Assembly (NCBI GenBank): GCA_963575745.1
Contig: CAUYUJ010014338.1
Coordinates: forward strand, 1-64,000
DNA: 64,000 nucleotides
Source of the DNA: Prorocentrum cordatum
Taxonomy: Eukaryota; Sar; Dinophyceae; Prorocentrales; Prorocentraceae
Direction of reading: 5' to 3'
Shown here: piece by piece, positions 1-10,560 of the stretch
How the letters are laid out: every line of letters begins with the position of its first letter
Numbering within the stretch: the first letter of the stretch is position 1
Translations under genes and position numbers: made by a program
Notes under the pieces: model-generated
Databases searched by the model: none
What the model saw: only the letters and a program-made list of their open reading frames with translations
What the model was told of the DNA's origin: nothing

Positions 1-1068
1 CGAACTGGACCGTGCAACACTCCTCGGCGGCTCCCCTTGGGGACGTGAAAATGACCGCCTCGCTCGAGACATCCTCCAAATCTGCTCCGAAAGCGAAGGA
101 TGTTGGGACAGGAAACAAGCAAACCGCTTGAGACTTCCCCACAAAACTGCCGCGAACTGGACCGTGCAACACGCCTCGGCGGCTCCCCTTGGGGACGTGA
201 AAATGACCGCCTCGCTCGAGACATCCTCCAAATCTGTTCCGAAAGCGAAGGATGTTGGGACAGGAAACAGGCAAACCGCTTGAGACTTCCCCACAAAACG
301 GCCGCGAACTGGACCGTGCAACACGCCTCGGCGGCTCCCTTGGTGCGTGACAAATGCCGCGCCTCGCTCGAACATCCTCCAACTCAGCTCCGAAGCGAAG
401 GATGTGGGACAGGAACAGTCTAAACCGCCTTGAGACTTCCCCACGAAACGGCCGGAACTGGACCGTGCAACACTCCTTCGGCGCTCCCCCTGGGGACGTC
501 TGAATGACCGCCTCGCTCGAGACATCCTCCAAATCTGTTCGAAAGCGAAGGATGTTGGGACAGGAAACAGGCAAACCGCTTTGAGACTTCCCCACAAAAC
601 GGCCGCGAACTGGACCGTGCAACACGCCTCGGCGGCTCCCCTTGGGGACGTGAAAATGACCGCCTCGCTCGAGACATCCTCCAAATCTGGCCCGAAAGCG
701 AAGGATGTTGGGACAGCAAGCGAACCGCTTGTGACATCCCCACAAAACGACCGCGAACGGGACCGTGCAACACCCCTCGGCGGCTCCCCTTAGGGACGTG
801 AAAATGAGCGCCTCGCTCGAGACATCCTCCAAATCTGCTCCGAAAGCGAAAGATGTTGCGACAGGAAACAGGCAAACCGCTTGAGACATCCCCACAAAAC
901 GGCCGCGAACTGGACCGTGCAACACGCCTCGGCGGCTCCCCTTAGGGACGTGAAAATGACACTTCGCTCGAGACATCCTCCACATCTGCTCCGAAAGCGA
1001 AAATTGTTGGGACTGAAAACAGGCAAACCGCTTGAGGTATCCCCATAAAACGGCCGCGAACGGGGCGC
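1..1068. repeat. 151-bp tandem satellite, seven units
   Basis: Tandem units begin at about 1, 153, 304, 454, 606, 754 and 906, with a partial eighth at 1057, giving a period of 148-152 bp. Each unit holds a landmark CGAACTGGACCGTGCAACAC near its start and CTCGAGACATCCTCC in the middle. Units differ by scattered substitutions and one-base indels, so the open frames crossing them change frame and look spurious. The array enters from the left edge and stops at about 1068. No promoter or gene is seen in it. Confidence 0.95.
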
Positions 1069-1140
1069 GCGTGAGTCTCAGCATAAGTAAGTCTGAGTAG
1101 GAGTAGGTCTGAGTATGTGTAGGTATGAGTATGAGTAGTC
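1069..1140. repeat. Degenerate GAGTAnGTCTGAGTA short tandem repeat
   Basis: About 70 bp of imperfect repeats built from GTAAGTCTGAGTAG and GTATGAGTATGAG words. A very similar array in the same orientation lies at 33888-33960. The two bracket the whole minus-strand retroelement block. Confidence 0.8.
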
Positions 1141-1395
1141 CCACCAGCCCTCCGGGCGTCGGTGGTTTAGAGCGTTTCCTCGTCCACCCCTCCTTCTTCC
1201 CCTTCGGGGAAGGGTTTACCCCTCCCCATACCCCCTTTCTCCTGGACCTGGACGGGGGGTCCGCGGGTCGCTGGGGCGTCCAAGATGGCCTCGTCGAGGA
1301 AACTAAAATCACTGATGTTACTAAGGTTTTGGCCCCATTTTGGCCTCCTGGGGGGGCAACGCTAATTCCCCCCCCCCCTCTCTTTGATAGATCTC

Positions 1396-1615
1396 CTCCA
1401 ATATGGCCCCAAGAAGCACCCAGGAGGCCCCAAGAGGTCCCAAGATGGCCCCAAGATGGCCCCAAGAGGCCCCCAGGAGGCCCCCAAGAGACCCCCAAGA
1501 TGCCCCAAGAGGCCCCCAAGAGGCCCCAAGAGGCCCCCCGAGATACGCAAGAGGCCCCCAGGACCGCCAAGAGGCCCCAAAGACGGCCCAAGAGGCCCCC
1601 AAGCTCGCCATTGTC
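1396..1615. repeat. GAGGCCCCAAGA-type minisatellite
   Basis: Imperfect 11-13 bp units such as CCCAAGAGGCCCCC repeat about 18 times. A shorter array of the same type occurs at about 46290-46365. Open frames here encode low-complexity Pro/Gln/Lys or Leu/Gly chains in every frame and are treated as spurious. Confidence 0.85.
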
Positions 1616-1860
1616 CTCCGCCTCCTCCTCCTCCTCTTGTTCTTCCTCCTCCCTCCTCTCCCTCCCTCTCCTCCTCCTCCTCCTCCTCCTCATCCTCCTC
1701 CTCCTTCTCCTCCTCCTCTTCCTTTTCCTTTTCCTTCTCCTCCTTCTCGTCCTCCACGTCCTCGCCCTCCTCCATTTCCTCCTCCTCATCTTCCTCCTCC
1801 TCCTCCTCCTCCTCCTCCTGCTCCTCCTCCTGCTCCTCCTCTTCCTCCTCCTGCTCGGAC
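1616..1860. repeat. CTC/TCC pyrimidine microsatellite
   Basis: About 245 bp of nearly pure pyrimidine (CCT)n/(TCC)n on the plus strand, directly after the GAGGCCCC minisatellite. It translates as poly-Ser, poly-Pro or poly-Leu on one strand and poly-Glu on the other. No gene is claimed. Confidence 0.9.
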
Positions 1861-3407
1861 GACGACGACTCCTGCTACATCCTCCCCCTCTTGGGGCATA
1901 TGGCGGCTTGCCCCGCCATTTGTTCTTCTGCATGCTCCCCCGCTTCCCCCATCACCTCCAATCCCCTGGGGTTCATTTCTGGACGGGCTGGTGGGGATAC
2001 TTTCTTTGGCTAGCGGCTCCAAGGCGACCGCCAGGGAGCGGGGGCGACGTCCAGGGCGGCGGAACGGTGCGAATTTACGAACAAGGCCGCCAGCGTCGGC
2101 GAGCCAGCTCGCATAACTACAACAGCAGCAACTGCAGTAGGACATGCAAGAAGACAGACGCACGTGCAATAAGCAAAATGCTCTACATTCAGGAGCGGAG
2201 AGTCGCCCTGCTGGCGCCAGTCCGCGCGGCCGACCTAGCCCGGGCAGGTAGTGCCAGGGTGCCGCAGCCGCAACGATGTCGGCACAGACGGGGCAGAAGA
2301 GGCAAGAACCTACAGAGTGCTCACTCCGCGATCCACACCGTTGCCCATGGTGGGGCCGACCAGCCAGCAGCCCCGAAACCACTCACGAGTCTGAACCACG
2401 ATGATAGAACGCGCCTGCCCAAGCGTCAGTACTGCTGCCATCTGGTAACGGGTGAGGGTACCAAGGTACGCTGCAGCCGCCGCCATCTGGAAGGCGTAGA
2501 GGCGCGGCCAGGACTGGACCTGCCACAACCAGACCACGATGAGAGTGGGTGAACTGCAGGTACAGAACCGCTCACCCACTTCGCGGGCCGCTCCACAGCT
2601 GAAAGGGGGGGCAGGCGTGTCGTCATCGCACCGATGCCAGTAAGAGGTCGGGGTCGCAACGATGAGCAAAAACAGGCGGGCCCATGCCGGTGCACAGCAA
2701 CTCGCGGAGACCGGATGCAGAACGGACCAGGCTGACGCGTTGAAGGCTGAACCACTCAGCGCGAGGACCGTCCCACCGCCGTGTGCGGGACTGGCTGGGA
2801 CATAGGCAGAAGTCGAATGGGGGAAAAACCGAGCCCCCACTCCACGAACCACGCTGATGCCCATGGTGGGGCCAGTGCGCCAGCCATCGTCTTTGGGCAC
2901 CGCCAGGAAGCAATGATGGACGAGGACGCGACGGCCCAAGCGCCAATGCGAGGACGCGAAGGCCCAAGCGCCAATGCTGCCGCCGAGCTGCAACGGCCGA
3001 CGACCGTCGAGAAACGCTGCATCCGCGGTTAGCCTGCGGGCGCTGGGGCGTAGTCAGGGATGAACCTGACCCCCGACACCGGGCAAGATGCCCAAAGAAG
3101 GCGAAGGAGGGGGGAGGAGAAGGAGGAGGGGAGGCGCGGCCGACAGCCACAATCACATGAAATTGACGCAGGAGGAGAGGGGAGCCACTTCCCACGGCGG
3201 TGGCGGTCTCGCGGGGGGGAGACCCGCAGCTGCGCTGGGCGGTACTGGCGCATGCCCCCATGGTGGGCGGGCAGCGCAGTCCGCATCATTGAGCTGACTA
3301 GCTTCCTCATGGCCTCTTCTATCATTCCGACACTACCGCTTCGCGGCACTCGGGGGTGGGGGGTCAGTGGGCTGCGCGCGGGCCTCCGTAACCTGGGCGG
3401 TGCGCAG
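1861..3407. other. Unassigned GC-rich DNA
   Basis: No recognisable protein domain or RNA was found here. Several overlapping open frames on both strands have biased, repeat-like composition and no family signature. A 27-bp word ending in GGCCCAAGCGCCAATG is duplicated in tandem at about 2929-2980. The stretch could be 3' flank of element A or unrelated DNA. Confidence 0.5.
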
Positions 3408-3525
3408 TGGGAGGACTATTCCAGTCAACTGCCCTCTGCTGACCAAAGTGGCTGTCGGGAGACAGCTGGGAGGACTATTCCAGTCAACTGCCCTCTGCTG
3501 ACCAAAGTGGCTGTCGGGAGACAGC
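3408..3525. repeat. Perfect 59-bp tandem duplication
   Basis: Two identical 59-bp copies, 3408-3466 and 3467-3525, each starting TGGGAGGACTATTCCAG and ending GGGAGACAGC. The copies carry no substitutions, unlike every other repeat in the window, so the duplication is recent or an assembly product. It lies downstream (minus sense) of the element A coding region. Confidence 0.95.
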
Positions 3526-3909
3526 AAAGGGAGCGGGGCCTGGGGAGGCGTCTGCGTCCGCCCCCAGCCCCAAGCGCGCAGTCAGCCGTTGTAGAGGGCG
3601 GCCGCTGGCCATTGGCCGGAGGGGCCTACGGGCTCACCCCCGCCAGCCGCTGGGCGGGCAAGAAGGCCTGGCAAGGTCCACTTATCCAGCGCGGGCTGTC
3701 TAGCTATGCAGCGCCTTGGGTGAGATGTGGGCGCATCCCCGCCCCAGCGGGAGACGCCCCGGATGTTGCGGCCGAGGCCGGGCGCTGCTCGGCGAAACAA
3801 TCCCCAGCGGGGAGAGGGCGGTTGGCACCTGGGGGGTTCGCTGTCGCTGAGGGCGGGGGCGCTCCGACGGGCGGGCCTGTCCCTGCGTGCCCTTGGCCCA
3901 CTGGTGAAG

Positions 3910-4560
3910 TCAATCCCACCGTCGTGCGCGCTTGTCGGTGCATGGATATTCTCCCCTGGGGGAGTGGCGTTTGCCTTTGGCTTTCCAATCGGTATCTGTC
4001 CACGGTGCGCCCTGGTGCTTCCAGGCGCCCCATTCCCGCCAACCGTGCCACGGGTTGGCGGAGCCGGATGCGCCAGTCCAATGCTCCTGCGGCGACGCTT
4101 CTGTCGCCTTCTTGGCATCCTTCGCCCATGGGGTGGGGCCGCTGCTGCCGTCGGTCAAGCGCTGAGCGTGGGGCCTGGGCTCGCGTTGCAAGAGCCGGGT
4201 ATGTCTGTCCTTGACCGTTGGCCAGTCGACGCGGAGCCCTAGCTCTCTGTCCATCTTGTATGCGTCATACGCTGCGTTGCCCCACGCCTGGAGGAATTCG
4301 CTGCAAAGCTGCGCGGAGTTCAGCTTGGGGTCATTCTTCACAGTCTCGATGGTTCCTTGTCCCACGGCCGCCCTCCTTGCCCATGCGACCCAGACCCCGT
4401 TGAACGCACCTCCCAGGGTCTTTTGTAGGCGTGAAATCTTCTCCTGTATCGGTTCGTCCTTCGTAACGTCAGCTTCGCCGACCGGGCGCATATACATGGG
4501 GATGCCCCCCATGGTGTCGCTCGGGTTGCCTTGGGGTGGATGCGCTTCTCTTACGTCTCT
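3910..4560 (-). pseudogene. Element A C-terminal module
   Basis: An open frame of about 200 residues from an ATG at 4512, in frame with the preceding ORF across a single TGA at 4561-4563. It aligns with the C-terminus of element B at 8.5-8.0 kb. Shared landmarks are PMY near the start, the ISRLQ helix, NDPKL/SDPKL, LQAWGNAAYDAYKMDRELG against LEAWKDCGYDAYEMNRRLG, VDW/IDW, and a terminal Trp/Arg/Lys tail ending RRWD against RWRD. Conservation at protein level in two diverged copies indicates past selection for the protein. Function is unknown; the basic, Trp-rich tail suggests nucleic-acid binding, which is inference. Confidence 0.75.
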
Positions 4561-5730
4561 TCAGGGTGCCTGGAGAATGTGGGGCCGGGCTTTGTCGCCC
4601 CTGGGGGACTTGGCGGCGCGGCGACCCCCGCCCCTGGGGCCCTCCCACACGGGTCGCTGGCGGCTGTCACCGATCGCGCGTCTGAGGGACCTATCGCCCC
4701 TGGCAGCGTCGATGGTCCCAGCTGCATTGCCCCCTCTTCGCTGGTCGCCCGAAGTGCCCCTGACAGCGCCGGCGGCATCCCTGGGCGCGGCCTGTGCGCA
4801 CGGGGACCAGGCCTCCGAGGTGACTCTGGCGGGCGGTGCCGACCAAGAGCCTGAGGGGGTCAGGGACCTCCTCGTCTCGGTCGCCAGCAGCGGGGGTTGG
4901 ACTGGACTCCGAGCTTGATTCCTTGAGGGTGTCAGACTCACTTTTCTTGTCTGCCTCCCCCCCCCCCCCAGTCGACTCCATCTACTTCGCCCTCGTTCTT
5001 GCGCGTCTGCCCAGTAGGAGCTTTTGCTCCAGCCTGAGGGGTGCGTCCCCCTTCCGCCCCGGTGGCTTGGGGGGGGGTCCTCCTGTGCGCCTCCACGGTT
5101 GTCCGCTGGGGGAAGGACCTCAGTACCGGCTGCCCTGTTAAGCCAGGTGGCTGCTGGTGACTCAGCCTCAGCTGAGGCGCCTGCTGCAGTGTCGCGCGGG
5201 TCGCGGGTGGAGAGGAGGATGATGGCCCCCCAGGTGAGTGCAGCGGGGTCCAATTCCGTGAGGAAAGTCAGCAAGGTGCGAATCCGCTGTCGGAAGGGAC
5301 ACTGCCCTCTCTGCTCCGCGAGGCCAGCAGCGTAGCGTTCCCATTCCGCCTTGTATTTCTCACTCCGACCCGTTAGGTGTGATACCACCCTGGCCGCTGC
5401 AGCCCGCTGCCCGTCCCACGAGATGCGCGGGGGGTGTCCGTTCGCTGGGATCGAATCACCGTTGATCATTCCCAAGAAGTGGGGCAGGCGTGCTGTGGGC
5501 CACAGCGTCTCATCGGTTTTGTCACCTGGGATGTCCTCGCCGTGATGCTGTCCGAAATCGGCCCAGCAACGGTAGACCGCATGATTCCACTCGAGCAGGT
5601 GCTTCACCAGAGCGTGGACGGGGCCGTCGGACTCCACCCCGGCAAGCCGGTAGGTGGATAGCGAAGGCAGGACGGGACACTCAGGTGGGTCCGAGTTGGG
5701 GAACGCGGAGTTGCTGTCGCGACGGGCCAA
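4561..5730 (-). pseudogene. Element A middle ORF, unrecognised
   Basis: A 389-residue open frame. The first 190 residues look like folded protein, with alternating hydrophobic and charged stretches such as HALVKHLLEWNHAVYRCWAD. The rest is Arg/Pro/Gly/Ser-rich linker. Element B has no counterpart of the first part at the equivalent place, so this is either an A-specific insertion or a segment B lost. The frame changes relative to the Cys-rich ORF upstream near 5.70 kb, and the ORF ends in TGA before the C-terminal module. No known family was recognised. Confidence 0.55.
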
Positions 5731-6350
5731 GCTGGTCTCGTCTGTTTGTCCAGCTGTACGGATTCGCCTCCAGGGACCACTGGCCTTGAGTAGGCGTCCT
5801 TCGCCGCTGCATTGACACCTGATGGGGTGAGGTGGACGCTGATGTCATAGCTCTCCTCTTGCACTTCTGCTGTTGCTGCGCGCTGAGCAGGGACGGGGGG
5901 GTGCACCTCAGAGCAGTGCTGGTCCAAAATGCGATCGAGGGCCCCGGGGGCCACATTCCAGATGTGGATGAGACACCTCCTGCAGGCCCAACCTGCGTTC
6001 CATTGTTGCTGTGTCCAGAGCGTGGGCACCAGGTCCCATGGGGGGAGCCCTGTCTGCTCGTTGCGAGGTGCCCCAGGTTCCGGGCGCCACGCGAAGCAGC
6101 CGAGCGCGGGGCTGCCAGCCGCCCATGCGAGCAGTGGCGACCCCGGGGGGCAGGTGTCGCACATGGCGGTGCAGGTGCTCGTGCGGTGGGAGTCTGGCCC
6201 GAACCTGCCGTCCGACAGCTTGTGAGCTGGGAATGTGGTGCCGACCTTCTGCGGCTGAAAGGCGGGCGGAGTGCGCATCACGAGGTCACCCAGGCAGGGA
6301 GGGAGCGCCGCGGTGGTCGGTTGCCCGTGCCCGATTGGAAGCCGGTCCAA
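5604..6350 (-). pseudogene. Element A Cys-rich (zinc-binding-like) domain
   Basis: Residues about 45-120 contain paired cysteines: CDTCPPGSPLL, then SPALGCF, then a WNAGWACRRCLIHIWNVAPG box. Element B at 9.5-9.25 kb has the matching series CDTCPQGAPLL, SPPLGCF and WNATWCCRRCLVPIWNIGP, so the pairing is real. The four CxxC cysteines could hold zinc. Beyond about 5.75 kb this frame degenerates and coding continues in another frame, implying an indel. Partner and role are unknown. Confidence 0.7.
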
Positions 6351-6539
6351 AAGGGGAAGGGCCCGGGCCTTCCTTTGAAAACGAGCCTCGTCCAGTCTGC
6401 GTTTGTGCTCCTGGAGGCGCTGCTGTAGCGCCTCTTTGGCTGGTGGGGATATTTTTTCTTTTTACAGCCGCAGGCGGAAGCGCCAGCGGCGGAAGGTCGC
6501 GAACGGGCCGCGGACGCGACTAAATTACCTAACGCGCGC

Positions 6540-7991
6540 AGGGCTGCGGATCAGGCGGCTCACGGCAGCGTCCAGGGGGCCGAAGCCGATGCAATCCAGG
6601 TGCCATGACAGCCCCTGAACGGGCATGCAGGTGCGTCCAACAGGCCTGAGGTAGGCACCGAGACCAGCTAGCGCAGCCAAAATGGCGCGATAACGTTCCA
6701 ACGTCCAGGTGCGGACAAGGGAACGACCCGAGGACGTCAGCCCCAGCCTGACGAGTAGCACATGTAAGTCCAACGAGGATCCCGACGGCGGTAGCGAGCC
6801 GCGGCGCCAGAACGACACCAAGGTGTATCCATGTTCCGAGAAGACTACCGCACCGAGATGTTTCGGCCCAGACCCAGCGGGTGGAAGGGCACCTGAAGCA
6901 CGCTACCCGTCGAAACGCGGCGCGTGCACACCACAGTGTCACAGTGCAGTCCAAAGGGACGGAGAGCACAGGCGGAACGAGACCGTGTATTCCCAGGCAA
7001 GTCCCACAAAGCCACTGATCCAGGGTCGCGGTAGGAAGCCGTCCAGCAATGGGAGTCCAGAGGGCACCGATCCATGGAGCCTGAAGGGTACCACAGGCTG
7101 ACTGGGAACAAGGACCAACGGAAAAAGCTGACGGCGAGCCAGTCGCAACGCAAGAAGCGCATCCAGGGTGTGGAGCATGAAGACAAGACAGAACCTCCAC
7201 AGCTGAGATGCGACAGCCCAGATCCGACGAGTGGAAGGGCGTAGAAGAGCCCGATACACGGCAGACCTCGAGGAGTCTGCACATCTAAGGTGGCCCAGCG
7301 ATACCCAACCGAGTCGTCTAGCACAGAGGGACGAGGACGCCTTGTACCCGCGACGTGTCCCTCAGAGCCAATGGATCCAGGATGACGGCGGAAGGCCGTG
7401 CTTCTTGTTTGAAAGGTCCAGGGTGACGGCGGAAGGCCGATCGTTCGGTTAGAAAGTCCAGGGGGGAGCCAGTGGTCAGGCGAGCCGTGGCCCACTGACA
7501 GGCCAGGAAGGGCTGGCGGTGAGACAACTACAGTAGGGCCTGTGGCCGCGAGTCCACTGCGGAGAAGCGGTGGACGGTATTGCCGAAGCGCGCACCTGGA
7601 TCCAAAGGCAGGAGGTGCGCGCATCGGGTGGAGGGCGGCAGAGCGCCGCGATTAGGGGCCCGCGGCGCGGCCTGGGCAGCGTCCGCTGGGATTCAGGAAG
7701 TGAAACAAGGCGGGGAGAGAGGAGCCGAGTGACGAGAGGGCGTCGGCCACCGGTGGAGAAAGGCAGTGATGCCAGTGGCAAGTGGTCTGCAGGATGCGCG
7801 GTGTCACGCGCGGAGCAGACGGCATTACCGAACGGCACCCCAAGGCCAAGGGTGAGAGAGGGTGCCGCTCAGGGGAGGGGAGGCAGAGTTGCCCCAGGTT
7901 GAGGGAAAGGGCGGCAGAGGGCCGCGGTGGCGCGTTGTGAAGCGCAGGTGGTGGCGCGGGCACTGGGGGGCGGTGAGGGCAGAGAGGGAGT
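6540..7991 (-). other. Probable 3' untranslated region of element B
   Basis: No conserved protein is seen here. A segment at about 6.74-6.90 kb recurs at about 7.09-7.24 kb (offset near 345 bp), visible in pairs such as CAGCGGGTGGAAGGGC and CGACGAGTGGAAGGGC. Two GGAAG-loop hairpins lie at 7385-7399 and about 7427-7439, with a third at 6486-6500. The stretch separates the last element B codon from the start of element A. Confidence 0.5.
7376..7442. repeat. Two GGAAG-loop hairpin repeats
   Basis: Each begins TCCAGG and contains a short stem around a GGAAG loop: ACGGC/GCCGT at 7385-7399 and CGGC/GCCG at 7427-7439. They belong to the ten-copy hairpin family described at 31609-33385. Confidence 0.85.
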
Positions 7992-8890
7992 TCAGTCTCT
8001 CCAGCGGAGTCTCTTTTCCTCTCGATCATCCCGATCATCAGGGTAACCTCCGCCGCGCTTGCCACCCGCCTGCCAGTGATCCTCACGCCATCCGTCGCGC
8101 CACTCGCCCTGCCAACTGCTCCAGGTGTCCCAGGAACTTGTCGCACGGTCGCGCCAGCCCGTGTGGCGATAGCCGCCTTTGCTCCAGTCGTCTGTCTGGG
8201 AGTGACGCAGGTAGTTGGCTCGTATCTTGTTCCAGTCGATATCATAGCCAAGCCTCCTGTTCATCTCGTAGGCGTCGTACCCGCAGTCCTTCCAGGCCTC
8301 TAGGAAGTTGATAATATCCGAGGGCATGTGTAGTTTCGGGTCGGACTTGGGCGCCCTCCATCCAGGGGGCAGGGTACGCTGCGCGTTCGCTGTCCACAGT
8401 GCGCAAAAGACTGCTCCCAGCTGCGACTGAAGCCTGGATATGCGACTGGCTGGTGTCTCGTCGGGACGTTCGAGTTCGACGGTGCCCAGCCTGACTTTGT
8501 ACATTGGGCCGCCTCCATCAGGGCAGGACAGCATGTTGAGCGCGTCCTGCTCCGAAGAGCCAGTATGGCGAGAGTAATGGGGCCTGCGCTCAGGGGGCGT
8601 CGGGGTGGGCGCGGGAAAGCGCTCGTACCGCGAGCCGACGCCGTCGCTGGTCCTCTCGTGCCTCGCGGGGTCTCGAGCTGGAGCCCTCCTGCGATCGGCG
8701 TAGGGCGTGTCTTCTGCAACTGAAGTCGCGGTATCCTCGCGGCTGGTGTCAGAGCTGCCCGCCGACGGGCTACGCTGTGGGCCATCGCCGCCTGGGCGAT
8801 TATCATCACCCTCCTGGGCCGACTCGGAAGGCGTGGGAGGACGGGCGGGTCCATCCTCTTCGTAGTCGGGCTCCATCTTGTGAAAGGGGG
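7992..8890 (-). CDS. Element B C-terminal basic Trp-rich protein module
   Basis: Open frame continuing upstream to 9245, but coding character starts near the FHKMEPDYEEDGP segment at about 8.88 kb, where the frame changes on a G5 run (about 8885-8889). The N-terminal half is acidic/Ser/Pro linker. The C-terminal 190 residues match the end of element A. A folded part (ISRLQSQLGAVFCALWTAN, FLEAWKDCGYDAYEMNRRLG) is followed by a tail of repeated Trp, Arg, Asp and Gly ending KRLRWRD. It may bind nucleic acid as the last domain of the polyprotein; this is inference. It ends in a stop before the 3' untranslated region. Confidence 0.7.
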
Positions 8891-9605
8891 AGCCCGTCTT
8901 CCGCGCCTTCACCGCTGTCGTCGTCGGGCGGATCATGGTGGCCCATGCGTGAGTCGTTGTCCGCTGAACCCTGAGACCTGTCTGTGTCGGCCGCCATGGG
9001 AGTATCTGGCCTGTCGTCGCCACCAGAACACGCGCCAGATGGCGGGGACCCTGCCGGGGAGGTGATCTCTGGCGCCGCGCCAGAGCTGCCTGCGGGGCTG
9101 GGTCCAGGGGGATTGCTTGCTCCGACCTTGGCGAATTGGTCCTGGGCCTTGGCGTCCTCGCCAAGCCACGGGAGGGAATCCACGATGTCCACAGGTGCCT
9201 CGAACCCAATCTGGCTGCTGAGCGCGGGAAGGGCCGGAGGTTCATCTGGATACAGCGGCCTGAAGTCGCGATCTAGGATGTGGTCCAGGGTGGCCGGGCC
9301 AATGTTCCAAATCGGGACCAGACAGCGCCGGCAGCACCAAGTAGCGTTCCATTGGCGCCCCCCCCAGGCCAGGGCACGCTTATCGATGGGGGGCAGCCCA
9401 TGTTGTTCGGGAGCTCCTATGTCTTCAGCCGGCTTCCATATGAAGCACCCCAGCGGCGGAGAGCCGGGGTCCCAGACCAGGAGCGGGGCCCCCTGGGGGC
9501 AGGTGTCGCACCGCGCGGAGTAGGTCCGCGTTTGAGCGGCTTTGATGCCGAAGCGGTCGTCCCGGATCCGGAGGACCGGAATGGTGGTATTGGCAGGCAC
9601 ACTCG
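8885..9605 (-). CDS. Element B Cys-rich domain (CDTC...CRRC)
   Basis: The frame from 9600 down to about 8.89 kb encodes RIRDDRFGIK, then CDTCPQGAPLL, GCFIWK and WNATWCCRRCLVPIWNIGP, then a hydrophobic stretch (DHILDRDFRPLYPDEP) and a long Pro/Ser/Gly/Asp linker. The cysteine series is conserved in element A, which argues for a structural zinc site. The reading enters from another frame near 9.60 kb. No catalytic motif was recognised. Confidence 0.7.
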
Positions 9606-10560
9606 GGGATCTTCATGCCCGTCGGTTCCATGAGGAGGTCATCTAACTGCCTCGTGTCCGCCAGGGGGTTGCAGCCGTAGCCGAGCGGAAGGAGTCCCAG
9701 GGAAGGGAGGACACTCGCTCTGTCGTTGCCGGTCCCCGATATCTGCTGCTCATGTTCCCTGATTCTGTCGGTGAGCTTAGTTCCGGCAGGCGTAGGGAAG
9801 CTATTGTCCTCGAGGTTCCGTATCCAGCAGCCAGCGCAGTACCAGCCCATGTTGGCGCCGTTGATGCACGCCTGAGGTCTATTCTGAGCGACCATCTGGC
9901 GCGTGCTGTCGGAGATCCAGGTACCTTCAGCGGCAGTCAGGTGGTCCTTCCCGCAACTGTCGCACGTGTATATGTTGTTCTTCTTTTCGAACGCGAGCCT
10001 TTCGTCGGGGATGAACGGAGGGTCCAGTCTGGTGCCCGGGGCCGGTGCCGGTGGTGGAGGGGCATTGAGGTCGGTCTGGGACAAGGCAAGTCCGCCGCCG
10101 ATGCAGGAAAAGCCCGCAACCCTGTTGTCGGGGCCGAGGGAGGCGTCGGAACCAGCCAGTGCGACGTGTAGTGCACATACTGAGCAGTCGCCCGTGTCCA
10201 GGCAGGTCAGAGTTGCTGCCGGGACGATCCGTTCGAGAACGATCATCGGCGCTTGCAGCTGGAAGTCCTGTCTGTCCATCTCGCTCCAGGTCTGCGGGCA
10301 GCCGGCTTCCTGCGCAGCCGGGTGGTGATGGGCGAAAGCCACGAGCCTGGAGATGTGTGGTAGCGCTGCCTCGATGCGACTGTGCAGGTCGGCCAAGTCT
10401 TCCAGGGTGAGGCCCCAGGTGCTGGCGAACCGGCTTCGGAAGTCCTGGTGGACCTCTTGCCAGGGTACGCAGAACCCCAGAACGGCTTCGATGACGTCCC
10501 CGGCCTGCTCTGCGTGAGAAAGGCAATAGAAACACTCGCGGCTCACGGAGCATCAGCATC
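9600..10560 (-). CDS. Element B Cys-rich protein downstream of the helicase
   Basis: The frame from 10546 encodes about 310 convincing residues. Helical segments (VLGFCVPWQEVHQDFRSRF, LEDLADLHSRIEAALPHISR) are followed by NIYTCDSCGKDH and MGWYCAGCWIRNLE, a CxxC...CxxC pair of zinc-ribbon type spaced about 35 residues apart. Downstream it shifts frame into the CDTC domain. The helicase-side end also needs a frame change near 10.55 kb. The role is unknown; position next to the helicase suggests a nucleic-acid-binding extension. Confidence 0.65.

Larger units (their letters stand above)
3910..6430 (-). mobile_element. Element A: truncated relative of the giant element
   Basis: This block encodes only the last two or three domains of element B, in the same order and strand: a Cys-rich domain (about 6.25-5.9 kb) and a basic C-terminal module (4.5-3.91 kb). 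Protein similarity is clear but divergent, so it is a separate old copy rather than a recent duplicate. Absence of the upstream domains fits the 5' truncation usual for LINE insertions. Its left end and 3' tail could not be fixed. Its sense-strand start lies next to an A-rich run (plus-strand ATTTTTTCTTTTTAC at about 6452-6466) and a GGAAG hairpin (6486-6500). Confidence 0.7.

Noticed and set aside
100-1026. Open frames in the 151-bp satellite
   Set aside because: They shift frame between units and show no codon-level conservation.
1125-2552. Long plus-strand open frame of 475 codons
   Set aside because: It is produced by the GAGGCCCC and CTC repeats, changes character with each repeat and has no domain.
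6440-6480. TTTTTTCTTTTTACAG, resembling a plus-strand 3' splice site
   Set aside because: No plus-strand exon is evident on either side; the A-rich minus-strand reading at an element junction is a better explanation.
6675-6686. AGCCAAAATGGC, reverse complement GCCATTTTGGCT, matches 12 bases of the dinoflagellate spliced leader core (a possible relic leader on the minus strand)
   Set aside because: The matched word is largely self-complementary, the bases on either side do not continue the leader, and no coding start follows. A related CCATTTTGGC also occurs by chance inside the minisatellite at about 1337.
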